Assembly (NCBI GenBank): GCA_900553215.1
Contig: USCJ01000102.1
Coordinates: 1 to 5,663, forward strand
Length of the DNA: 5,663 bases
Reading direction: 5' to 3'
Source of the DNA: an uncultured Collinsella sp.
GTDB taxonomy: Bacteria > Actinomycetota > Coriobacteriia > Coriobacteriales > Coriobacteriaceae
Positions within the stretch are counted from its first letter, which is position 1. Every line of letters begins with the position of its first letter. The notes beneath the pieces were generated by a model, which worked only from the letters and a program-made list of their open reading frames with translations, ran no database searches and had not been told where the DNA came from. Positions 1 through 5,078 of this stretch are shown here, one piece after another. The position numbers and the translations under genes are program-made.

Positions 1-260
1 TTAAGGGCGACCCTGCCGCTACCGCCGCTGAGCTGCAACGCTTCCATGACATGCTGTTTGCGGCCTATGCGGACGAGATTGGGGGCAACGCGGTCTTTCG
101 CATGAAGGAGTGGTGGTTGTACGCCAAATGCGCCTTCGCCGATCCCGCGACCGTTCACAAACTCGTACGCAAGACCAAAAAGGTCGATGAATACCGTGCT
201 GCTGTCGACCGTGTCTTTCGCGAGCAGCAGCTTGCGCCCATCGCCCGCTTTTGTGGCTAA
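1..260 (+). CDS. tRNA-dihydrouridine synthase family protein, C-terminal fragment
   Basis: The frame is open from base 3 to a TAA at 258-260 and gives 85 residues; the start lies left of the window. The fragment contains GNAVFRMKEWWLYAKCAF followed by KLVRKTKKVDEYRAAVDRVF. This matches the C-terminal helical tRNA-binding part of Dus-family flavoproteins, where an F/RMKE.W.Y segment is followed by an 'I(R)KA(K)..EY..AV...F' helix. Family members reduce specific uridines to dihydrouridine in tRNA using FMN and NADPH. The catalytic TIM barrel, FMN site and active-site cysteine are outside the window, so neither the subtype nor intactness can be judged. No overlapping gene follows; the next element is the hairpin repeat at 306-378. 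Family assignment is fairly confident, subfamily unknown. Confidence 0.75.
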   Translation, partial: KGDPAATAAELQRFHDMLFAAYADEIGGNAVFRMKEWWLYAKCAFADPATVHKLVRKTKKVDEYRAAVDRVFREQQLAPIARFCG

Positions 261-305
261 ATGATCCCTTGGGGACGGAGAAGAACGGATCGCCTGTGCC
301 GGACC

Positions 306-378
306 CATGCAAAAAACTGTACGCCAGCATCCAAGGATGTCGAAAAATATCGTTTTTGGATGCTGACGTACATGTTTG
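306..378 (-). terminator. Hairpin repeat copy 1, likely terminator of the toxin-antitoxin operon
   Basis: Arms at 318-336 and 354-372 form an imperfect 19-bp stem (three non-identical positions) around a 17-nt loop. Read leftward, the stem is followed almost directly by TTTTTT (the A-run at 311-316), as in an intrinsic terminator. It begins 14 bases beyond the antitoxin stop codon. A near-identical copy at 2588-2642 (about 5 differences in 60 bases) follows the glutaredoxin gene in the same way, so this is a dispersed repeat that appears to act as a terminator. The T-tract is clear only in the leftward direction. Confidence 0.65.
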
Positions 379-391
379 GTTCGGCAGGGGA

Positions 392-658
392 CTAGGCAAT
401 CATTGCATCGAGTGTAATGAGTTCCCTGAGTCGCTCCGTGCGCGTTTGCCCATGGCGCTTTGCCTTTGCGTCAAATGCTTCAAGAACCGATTCGCCCACA
501 CGTGCCGATAAAACAACGCTTGGTTCATCGGAAATCGGCGGCCTTCCCAACTTGACGGTGTGGCCCTTCGGCCACTCATCTTTTTCGTATGCCGCTGCGG
601 CTTTTTCTAGCTCACCGGGAGCAAACCCCATCATCTTTTCGAGCTGTTTAGCGTCCAT
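392..658 (-). CDS. Ribbon-helix-helix antitoxin of a BrnTA-like module
   Basis: The product is 88 residues. The ATG at 658 is chosen because GGAGG lies 4-5 bases upstream; the longer frame to 757 has no such site. Residues 48-81 (VVLSARVGESVLEAFDAKAK then RHGQTRTERLRELI) have a short beta strand followed by two helices, the ribbon-helix-helix pattern of CopG/BrnA-type antitoxins. The N-terminal half (MDAKQLEKMM, then WPKGHTVKLGRPP) is likely the flexible toxin-wrapping and neutralising part. The start is 8 bases after the toxin stop, and the Shine-Dalgarno sequence overlaps that stop codon, implying translational coupling. Such antitoxins bind their toxin in the cytoplasm and repress their own operon; matching palindromes lie at 949-971. 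The family is inferred by pattern, and the exact toxin-antitoxin type is uncertain. Confidence 0.65.
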   Translation of the reverse strand: MDAKQLEKMMGFAPGELEKAAAAYEKDEWPKGHTVKLGRPPISDEPSVVLSARVGESVLEAFDAKAKRHGQTRTERLRELITLDAMIA

Positions 659-666
659 AGCGCCTC

Positions 667-933
667 CTATCGATCGATTCCGATTTCCCTGAGCACCTTG
701 CGCGTAGGAGGGACAAGGGCGTGGTAAATGATGTAACCATCTCGGTCGGGGCAACATCGAGCAATGAGCTCCATGAGGCGGCTTCTTCCATCAAGTCCAA
801 CGAGAACGTAATCGATGCCTCCATTTTCAAGATCACGCCTGAACCATGCAAAAGCGGAGTTCCAGGCGCATATAATATCCGTCTCTGTCAGCCCGTGTTT
901 GAGGGCATGGGGGTGGATTGCGATGAGCTCCAT
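667..933 (-). CDS. BrnT-like toxin of a toxin-antitoxin module
   Basis: The product is 88 residues from an ATG at 933, with AGAGAGG (939-945) five bases upstream. It starts MELIAIHPHALKHGLTETDI, which resembles the 'N..KHGVSFEEA' opening of BrnT-type toxins. A beta-rich centre follows (DYVLVGLDGRSRLMELIA), then YIIYHALVPPTRKVLREIG, in the position where BrnT has its 'R.ISAR.AT..E' motif. BrnT toxins are RelE-fold ribonucleases that inhibit translation. Here the catalytic-type residues would be H9, K12, H13, R50, H71 and R78, by analogy only. The toxin-first gene order followed by an RHH antitoxin is the BrnTA arrangement. Sequence drift from canonical BrnT is large, so it could be a separate toxin family with a similar fold. 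Confidence 0.6.
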   Translation of the reverse strand: MELIAIHPHALKHGLTETDIICAWNSAFAWFRRDLENGGIDYVLVGLDGRSRLMELIARCCPDRDGYIIYHALVPPTRKVLREIGIDR

Positions 934-948
934 ATGGACCTCTCTTTA

Positions 949-977
949 TGTATACAGTTTTGTAGACAAAAATACAA
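949..977 (-). promoter_or_regulatory. Toxin-antitoxin promoter with overlapping operator palindromes
   Basis: Read leftward, a -35-like TTGTAT (972-977) is separated by 17 bases from a -10-like TATACA (949-954). Two palindromes fill the promoter: TTTTGT-AG-ACAAAA (958-971) in the spacer and TGTATACA (949-956) over the -10. TGTATACA and TGTAGACA also form a direct repeat with a 12-base offset (949-956 and 961-968). This is what an RHH antitoxin operator for autoregulation would look like. The predicted transcription start falls only about 10 bases before the toxin ATG, close to the Shine-Dalgarno, so the exact promoter position is uncertain. Confidence 0.45.
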
Positions 978-1872
978 GCAGTTAATTAGGTTAAGCAGCC
1001 TGTTTTGGTTGGACTGTTCGTTGCAAAGTTGGCACCGGAGGCTCTAGCGTTTTTTCGCTCTTTAGCTCGGTGTATGAGCGTCCGTTGAACTCCCAGAGGG
1101 GAGTGTTTTCATAGACTATTGCGAGGAGCTTGGAGACCTTGTTTATCTCCGCTTGTTTGTAAAAATCGGGTCGTACGACGATCAATAAAAATTCGGCATC
1201 TTCGGTTGTTTGTTGTGCTGTCGGCATGCCGTTGGGACCAATAGAACGCAAGAGCTTTGCCATGATGAAATCGAACTCGTCCTCTCTTGCGTGAAGGCTT
1301 GCGGCACCCAGCTTGGAATCATTCAAGATATACAATTTGAGATTATTAACAGATTGTGTGTAGCTGGCATATCCACAGACGATGTCCTCATAGTCTAGTT
1401 TTTCGATTGGATGCTGCTTATGGCCAGTGAATATGGCCGCCCTCCTGCTCTGAACACGTCGCTCGCGTAACGAGCGCATTTCTTGGGTGTACTCGCTATG
1501 GCGTTCGTATCTTCGATAGGAATATCCGTAGTCGTCGTAGTAATAAGGGTTATTTTCGACCGTGTCGTCTAGTTCCGGCGCTATGAGGTACAGCTCTCCG
1601 TCCTTGGAAAGTATGCAGGGGTTGTCGATGCGCCCCGACTCCTCTTTGATTTTCCAAATAGTTTCATTTACTTCGAATATCGAGACTGGTTCGGGAGCGC
1701 AAGAATTGTAAAGCTCAACAAACTTCTCGAGCGAAATGATTCCGCAGGCATCTGTATAAGCGCGGGCAAAGCGCCAAACTTCCTGGTTCGCTGTGAGCTC
1801 GCGGAATTCTCTGTTGCTTGGAGCATCTTGTGGATTCTGGTATCTGGCGTGAAGCGCGATGTGCGATGAGGG

Positions 1873-1875
1873 CTA
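1873..1875 (-). other. In-frame TAG interrupting the broken gene
   Basis: The frame reads ...NVAADNR-stop-PSSHIALHARYQ... and remains open for about 290 codons beyond the stop. A single C-to-T change from CAG (Gln) would explain it. The long, protein-like continuation makes a nonsense mutation more likely than a natural gene end. Confidence 0.55.
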
Positions 1876-2149
1876 CCTGTTGTCGGCCGCGACGTTCATG
1901 AGCTCAAGACGCAGGTACTCGTTTGTGACGCGAGCGAGTGCCTCATAGTGGGCTAGGTCAAGCTCTGATCGAAAAGGTGCGTATTTGGGAACGGCGCGAG
2001 CGAACTTAATGCAGCGTGCGAGATAGGATTGTCCTAGGCGGGGGCCATAGTGCTTGTGTAGATGGCCGCCGACGGGGGAGAGCAGTCCTTTGAGATTAGT
2101 AATGGGGTATCCGGCAGTCTCTTGTTCGAGGCGGCGCCCAATGAGCAAC

Positions 2150-2156
2150 GCCCCTC
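2150..2156 (-). other. Probable one-base deletion (frameshift) in a G4 run
   Basis: Upstream of this point the MAKKIP frame is protein-like; downstream the frame offset by one base is. Adding one G to the minus-strand run GAGGGGCG gives a continuous SLEG-ALLIGRR join. It could be a real mutation or a homopolymer sequencing error; the sequence alone cannot separate them. Confidence 0.5.
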
Positions 2157-2276
2157 TAACGAAGTCTCATGATCGAGTCTCTTTTGATTGAGACTCTTGG
2201 CTTCAACGATCTTGCTGATATCTGAGCAGGCGCTTGATACGGTGTCGGACGTAAAGGCTGGAATCTTTTTTGCCAT

Positions 2277-2470
2277 AACGATGCACTCCTGTGTGGCTCA
2301 CGGATAACGGAAACGTTTGGTTGTGAGTGTCGTTCTTTGACGGCGACGACGAACAGGAGCGCAGCCTGTCTGAGATGGACGAGTGCGGTAACCACCGATC
2401 TTACTTACCGGGCTCGCTCCAGCGTGTCATTGGGGACCTCCGCGGGAACTCTCGACCATTCTCATGCCTT
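2277..2470 (-). promoter_or_regulatory. Structured leader upstream of the broken gene
   Basis: From the likely transcription start near 2470 to the ATG at 2276 is about 195 nt, long for an ordinary 5' UTR. It holds a leader-peptide ORF (2401-2430) and a hairpin of CGGTAA (2405-2410) with TTACCG (2386-2391), extended by CGAG/CTCG (2413-2416 with 2380-2383) across a 2x2 internal loop. A competing small hairpin, CGGT-GGTT-ACCG, lies at 2386-2397. The 5' arm of the main hairpin lies inside the last codons of the leader ORF, the layout expected of ribosome-dependent attenuation. No known riboswitch is recognised. Confidence 0.4.
2401..2430 (-). CDS. Candidate leader peptide MTRWSEPGK
   Basis: This is a ten-codon ORF with ATG at 2430 and TAA at 2401-2403. 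An excellent Shine-Dalgarno GGAGGT (2436-2441) is spaced five bases from the ATG, better than that of most full genes in this window. The last codons (GGT AAG TAA) overlap the 5' arm of a hairpin (2405-2410 with 2386-2391). A ribosome reaching the stop codon would disrupt that stem and favour the alternative CGGT/ACCG hairpin. It encodes one Trp and no repeated codon, so it is not a classical amino-acid attenuator. Translation is inferred from the Shine-Dalgarno only. Confidence 0.45.
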   Translation of the reverse strand: MTRWSEPGK

Positions 2471-2476
2471 GAGGCG

Positions 2477-2485
2477 AGTATAGCA
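2477..2485 (-). promoter_or_regulatory. Extended -10 promoter for the broken gene
   Basis: Read leftward, TGC-TATACT (2477-2485) is a strong extended -10 element. The -35 region at 17 bases (2500-2505, GAACAT) is poor, which is usual when a TGN extension is present. Transcription would start near 2470, ahead of the leader peptide. Confidence 0.5.
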
Positions 2486-2517
2486 TAAAAAGCAAACGTA
2501 TGTTCTATTAAATCGAT

Positions 2518-2572
2518 ACTAGTCGTTGGGGACGTTCTTTAACGACTAGTCATTTAAGAACGTCCCCAACGA
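2518..2572. repeat. REP-like palindrome with TTGGGGACGTTCTT core
   Basis: Perfect 17-bp arms lie at 2523-2539 (TCGTTGGGGACGTTCTT) and 2556-2572, with a 16-nt loop. A second inverted repeat overlaps it: ACTAGTCGTT (2518-2527) with AACGACTAGT (2541-2550). The two stems cannot form together. There is no T-tract on either side, so it does not look like a terminator. The TTGGGGAC core recurs singly at 269-276 and 2430-2437. GGGGAC-type palindromes of this sort are often REP elements mobilised by a RAYT/IS200-like transposase; no transposase is present here. Confidence 0.65.
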
Positions 2573-2578
2573 TTGCCC

Positions 2579-2642
2579 AAAAATAGCTGTACGTCAGCAT
2601 CCAAAGATGTCGAAAAATGTCGACTTTGGATGCTGACGTACA
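2579..2642 (-). terminator. Hairpin repeat copy 2, likely glutaredoxin terminator
   Basis: Perfect 19-bp arms (TGTACGTCAGCATCCAAAG at 2588-2606; complement at 2624-2642) enclose a 17-nt loop made of a 7-bp direct repeat, ATGTCGA-AAA-ATGTCGA. Read leftward, a T5 tract (A-run 2579-2583) follows the stem after four bases. It begins about 50 bases after the glutaredoxin stop codon. It is the sister copy of 306-378, in the same orientation. Confidence 0.6.
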
Positions 2643-2694
2643 TGTTTGTGCCGTATGGGTTTGTGCGTTGGGGCCGGCCGACCGCAATAGAACG

Positions 2695-2940
2695 CTAGAG
2701 CAGGTTCTTCTGTATCCACGCGATGATGTCGCTCGACTCGTAGAGTGGCTTGCCGTCGATGAACAGGCAGGGAACCTGGCGTTTTCCGCCGACGGCGATG
2801 AGCGTCTGCTCGGCATCGGGGTCGGTCGAGATGTTGCGCTCAGGGATGGTCACGCCGTTATCCGCCAAAAAGCGCTTGACCTTTATGCAATACGGGCAGC
2901 CGGTCATAACGTACAGCTCGAGCTTGTGATCAGTAGCCAT
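2695..2940 (-). CDS. Glutaredoxin
   Basis: The product is an 81-residue single-domain protein of typical glutaredoxin length. The redox motif C15-P-Y-C18 follows the first beta strand (LELYVMTGCPYC). The cis-proline motif Q55-V-P57 precedes CLFIDG, and ESSDIIAW (68-75) is the glutathione-binding end of the fold. It would reduce protein disulfides or glutathione-type mixed disulfides in the cytoplasm; the physiological thiol in this host is unknown. The ATG at 2940 is chosen (GGAG four bases upstream); the longer frame begins with TTG at 2979 without a Shine-Dalgarno. It lies 51 bases downstream of the regulator gene on the same strand, so it is probably the second gene of an operon ending at the hairpin 2588-2642. 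An 8-bp direct repeat TCGGTTGA (2951-2958, 2963-2970) sits just before it. Confidence 0.88.
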   Translation of the reverse strand: MATDHKLELYVMTGCPYCIKVKRFLADNGVTIPERNISTDPDAEQTLIAVGGKRQVPCLFIDGKPLYESSDIIAWIQKNLL

Positions 2941-2991
2941 AGGTCTCCAATCGGTTGAGGTTTCGGTTGAGATACCCAAAGCCGCCGCAGT

Positions 2992-3819
2992 CTATGCGCG
3001 CGTCAACGACGACTCGATGGCATGGACCAGAAACGCCGTGGCTCCGGTGCCGCAGGGCTTGTCGTAGTAGTCGATAAAGCGCTGATCGGCAAGATAGCCG
3101 TGGGCGAGGCTCAGGTATGCTTCGTCTTGGGGTTCGCGTCCCCAGTTAAGGCCAATCCATCGACGGTGCATTGCGACAAGCTTGCGGGCCTCGTTGCTCT
3201 CTGGGTCGCCAACGCTCATGGCGATCGAGAGCTGGCCCAGAATAGCGCGTTCAAGTTCCTTCATGTCGTTCCATGTCTGAGGATCCATGTCCAGTAACGT
3301 TTCGTTTGCTGCATCGATAGCCTCATCGTCATAGCGCGCCCGCGCCTCGGCACCGTAGCGCTCCTCGTTTTCCTGCACGGTACGCCAGCGCTCCAGTTGT
3401 GGCAGGACAGCGCCCATAAGCGAGACGGCTTCGTCGAGCGACATGCCGGTGTTTTGTGCCAGGCGCGGGGCACAGTCCTCGATCATTGCCTCCATCGTGG
3501 TCTCGTAGGTGTACTTGCCGTGGTCGTAGCACCACTTGCAGTAATGGTCGGTCGTGGCGCCGTGAGCATCGGTACCGCAGTCGTCGGGCGTGAGTATCAT
3601 GCCGCAGCTCTGGCAGTAGTGCTCGGGCATTTCGAGCAGGTGAGACAGGGGCTCGCCGGTCACAGCGGCAATGAGCTTCATCATGTCGATGCCCGGTGTG
3701 ACCGCACCGCGCTCCCAACGGCTGATGGCTTGGCGTGTGACGAAGAGCTTGGCGGCGAGCTGCTCTTGGGTTAGGTGATGGGCGCGACGGACAGCGATGA
3801 GCTTTTCTGCGAAGGCCAT
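2992..3819 (-). CDS. XRE-type regulator with zinc ribbon and TipAS-like ligand domain
   Basis: The product is 275 residues from an ATG at 3819, with AGGAG about six bases upstream. Residues 5-62 form an XRE/Cro helix-turn-helix (LTQEQLAAKLFVTRQAISRW, then ERG). Residues 67-102 form a putative zinc ribbon with paired cysteines C69/C72 and C94/C97 (YCQSCGMIL and YCKWCYDHG). Residues about 130-272 match the TipAS antibiotic-recognition domain in pattern, including ARKLVAMHRRWIGLNW, AYLSLAHGYLADQRFIDYYD and FLVHAIESSL. TipAS domains bind thiopeptides or other multidrug ligands and normally follow a MerR-type DNA-binding domain; here an XRE domain replaces it. Likely a cytoplasmic transcription factor for its own promoter and the downstream glutaredoxin. 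The ligand is unknown. Confidence 0.8.
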   Translation of the reverse strand: MAFAEKLIAVRRAHHLTQEQLAAKLFVTRQAISRWERGAVTPGIDMMKLIAAVTGEPLSHLLEMPEHYCQSCGMILTPDDCGTDAHGATTDHYCKWCYDHGKYTYETTMEAMIEDCAPRLAQNTGMSLDEAVSLMGAVLPQLERWRTVQENEERYGAEARARYDDEAIDAANETLLDMDPQTWNDMKELERAILGQLSIAMSVGDPESNEARKLVAMHRRWIGLNWGREPQDEAYLSLAHGYLADQRFIDYYDKPCGTGATAFLVHAIESSLTRA

Positions 3820-3849
3820 AACGGCTCCTTTCTGCTGGTTGATGGCTTA

Positions 3850-3893
3850 AGCATAAGCGGCGGCGGGCGCCCTTCCAAGCAACCGTTGGTTGC
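3850..3893 (-). promoter_or_regulatory. Regulator-gene promoter with adjacent inverted repeat
   Basis: Read leftward, -35 TTGGAA (3873-3878) and -10 TATGCT (3850-3855) are separated by exactly 17 bases. The inverted repeat GCAACC-GTT-GGTTGC (3879-3893) abuts the -35, and the 8-bp palindrome GCTTAAGC (3845-3852) overlaps the -10 edge. Both are operator candidates for the XRE/TipAS protein. Confidence 0.5.
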
Positions 3894-3947
3894 ACGACGG
3901 GGGACCGCGGCGAAGAATTGCGCGTAACGTCCCACACCTCCATGCCG

Positions 3948-3960
3948 TACAATGACCGAC
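3948..3960 (+). promoter_or_regulatory. trmO -10 element placed for a leaderless transcript
   Basis: TACAAT at 3948-3953 is followed by seven bases and then ATG at 3961, so transcription would start on or next to the start codon. No Shine-Dalgarno precedes either candidate start. The -35 region is weak (no TTGACA-like hexamer at 17-18 bases). Confidence 0.45.
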
Positions 3961-4698
3961 ATGGAACCTATCGCACACATACATACCGACCTGCCGCAGA
4001 AGTTCGGCATCCCGCGCAACAGCTTTTTGGCGCCTCACCTGCAGGGACGCATCGTTTTTGAGCCGGAATTTGCCTCCAACGCAGCGGTTGAGGGTCTGGA
4101 CTCCTTCTCTCACCTATGGCTGCTCTGGCGCTTCGAAAACGGCACGCCCGGCGGCACGGCTAAGGACATAGCCGCCGATGCCAAAACGCAGGACAGGTCC
4201 GGCACCAACGCAAAATGGTCGAAAACCGTGCGTCCGCCGCGTCTGGGCGGAGCCGAGCGTGTGGGCGTGTTTGCCGCGCGCAGTCCGTTTCGCCCTAATC
4301 CCATCGGGCTCACCTGTGTCAAGCTCGATCGTGTCGAGCTCACTGACGATGGTCCCATCATTCATGTGTTGGGGGCCGATCTGCGCGACGGCACGCCCAT
4401 CTACGACATTAAGCCCTACATTCCGTTTGCGGACTGCCACCCGGATGCGACCGGCGGCTGGATTGAGGATGCTCCGTGGCAAGAGCTCGACGTCGAGTTT
4501 CCGCAAGCGCTGCAGGATATGGTCCCACCTGCAAAGCTCCCCGGCTTGGTCGAGGTCCTTCGCCAGGATCCGCGCCGCGCGGGTAGCAAGCACGAGCCAA
4601 ACCGTGTTTATCACTTGGCATACGCCGGGCTCGACGTGTCTTTTACCGTTGACGAAACCAGGCTGACGGTGGTCGCCGTCAGCGAGGCGCAGGACTAA
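3961..4698 (+). CDS. trmO: TrmO, tRNA (t6A37) N6-methyltransferase
   Basis: The product is 245 residues from the ATG at 3961; an in-frame ATG at 3952 would add three residues. 3961 is preferred because a TACAAT -10 element ends seven bases before it and no Shine-Dalgarno exists. Family motifs appear in order: KFGIPRN (14-20), LDSFSHLWLLW (46-56), RPPRLGG (91-97), VGVFAARSPFRPNPIGLT (101-118), LRDGTPIYDIKPY (141-153), and a C-terminal DPRRAG...YHLAYAG region (203-223). TrmO (formerly YaeB/TsaA) uses S-adenosylmethionine to methylate N6-threonylcarbamoyladenosine at position 37 of tRNA-Thr. Both the SAM-binding beta-barrel core and the C-terminal domain are present, and the length is normal. 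It is divergent from the regulator gene and convergent with the sigma-54 activator. Confidence 0.93.
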   Translation: MEPIAHIHTDLPQKFGIPRNSFLAPHLQGRIVFEPEFASNAAVEGLDSFSHLWLLWRFENGTPGGTAKDIAADAKTQDRSGTNAKWSKTVRPPRLGGAERVGVFAARSPFRPNPIGLTCVKLDRVELTDDGPIIHVLGADLRDGTPIYDIKPYIPFADCHPDATGGWIEDAPWQELDVEFPQALQDMVPPAKLPGLVEVLRQDPRRAGSKHEPNRVYHLAYAGLDVSFTVDETRLTVVAVSEAQD

Positions 4699-4890
4699 CC
4701 GGCCATTCGTCTGCACCCGCCAAATTAAGAGCCAAGCCCCATGCCAAAACCGCCGATATTCCCTTTGCCGAATACGACATATTTTCCCGTCTCGTTTCGT
4801 CACTATGCCCCAAGGGTCTCCCCCACGGGAGGGGCCGTTTTCACTCCACCGCAGGCAGCGCCCTCCGCTGCCATGTTCTCCTTGCCGAAT

Positions 4891-4904
4891 GACGGATTTC
4901 CGTC
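4891..4904. repeat. GACGGATTTCCGTC palindrome, repeat family copy
   Basis: This near-perfect 14-bp palindrome sits within the context TTGCCGAATGACGGATTTCC (4882-4901). Related copies are GACGGATATCCGTC (5129-5142, perfect), GACGAATTACCGTC (5151-5164), CGGTAATTCCGTC (5023-5035) and a degenerate TTTGCCGAATACGACATATT (4764-4783). All lie downstream of the sigma-54 activator gene. Confidence 0.5.
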
Positions 4905-5078
4905 GCTGCTTTCCCGCTATTTTTCTGCACTTCAGTCAGGAGCTCCTGTCACCGCCGGCCACAGGCGGTCTGCAGGATGTCTCTCCCCTTTCCGGCAATT
5001 TTGCTGTCTCCGCCGTTTATTTCGGTAATTCCGTCCTTCTTTTGCCGGATTTATGCGTTAATCTTGCACAGTCTATAC

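Larger units (their letters stand above)
991..2276 (-). pseudogene. Broken gene of about 430 codons, unrecognised family (frameshift plus in-frame stop)
   Basis: The start is the ATG at 2276 (MAKKIPAFTSDTVSSAC), preceded by AGGAG nine bases away. That frame runs through LNQKRLDHETSLEG and then loses coherence. From about 2150 the protein continues in another frame as ALLIGRRLEQETAGYP and runs to a TAG at 1873-1875. Beyond that stop the same frame stays open for about 290 codons to the TAA at 991-993. Restoring one G in the G4 run (plus-strand C-run 2151-2154) joins SLEG to ALLIGRR, and CAG would restore Q at the TAG. The product has a helical N-terminal part (LARCIKFARAVPKYAPF, then ELDLAHYEALARVTNEYLRL) that only loosely recalls DUF1016-like phage or plasmid proteins. 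A Tyr-rich linker (PYYYDDYGYSYRRYE) and a mixed C-terminal domain ending PVPTLQRTVQPKQAA follow. No function can be assigned. There is no convincing Shine-Dalgarno for an independent start at 1479 or 2148, so the pieces are treated as one decayed gene. It lies 57 bases upstream of the toxin gene. Confidence 0.6.

Noticed and set aside
2156..2395. A 79-codon minus-strand frame from a GTG at 2395, overlapping the start of the broken gene.
   Set aside because: It overlaps the better-supported ATG at 2276 (AGGAG upstream), has no Shine-Dalgarno and its composition is not clearly protein-like.
2386..2397. CGGTGGTTACCGC on the minus strand resembles the T-box core (GGTGGNACCGC).
   Set aside because: It has one extra base, no recognisable stem I or specifier loop is visible, and the downstream gene is not aminoacyl-tRNA or amino-acid related. 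The leader-peptide reading fits better.
306..2650. A CRISPR-like array formed by the repeated hairpins.
   Set aside because: There are only two copies, about 2.27 kb apart, with no regular spacers and no cas genes.
2617..2958. A plus-strand frame of 113 codons opposite glutaredoxin.
   Set aside because: It is the antisense shadow of a clearly recognisable glutaredoxin gene and begins inside the hairpin repeat.
4114..4803. A long minus-strand frame of 229 codons opposite trmO.
   Set aside because: It lies antisense to trmO, which has all its family motifs. Long antisense frames are expected in GC-rich coding DNA.
4991..5010. A sigma-54 (-24/-12) promoter candidate at CCGGCAATTTTGCTG.
   Set aside because: The GG-to-GC spacing is 7 bases rather than the required 10, and it does not face a gene.
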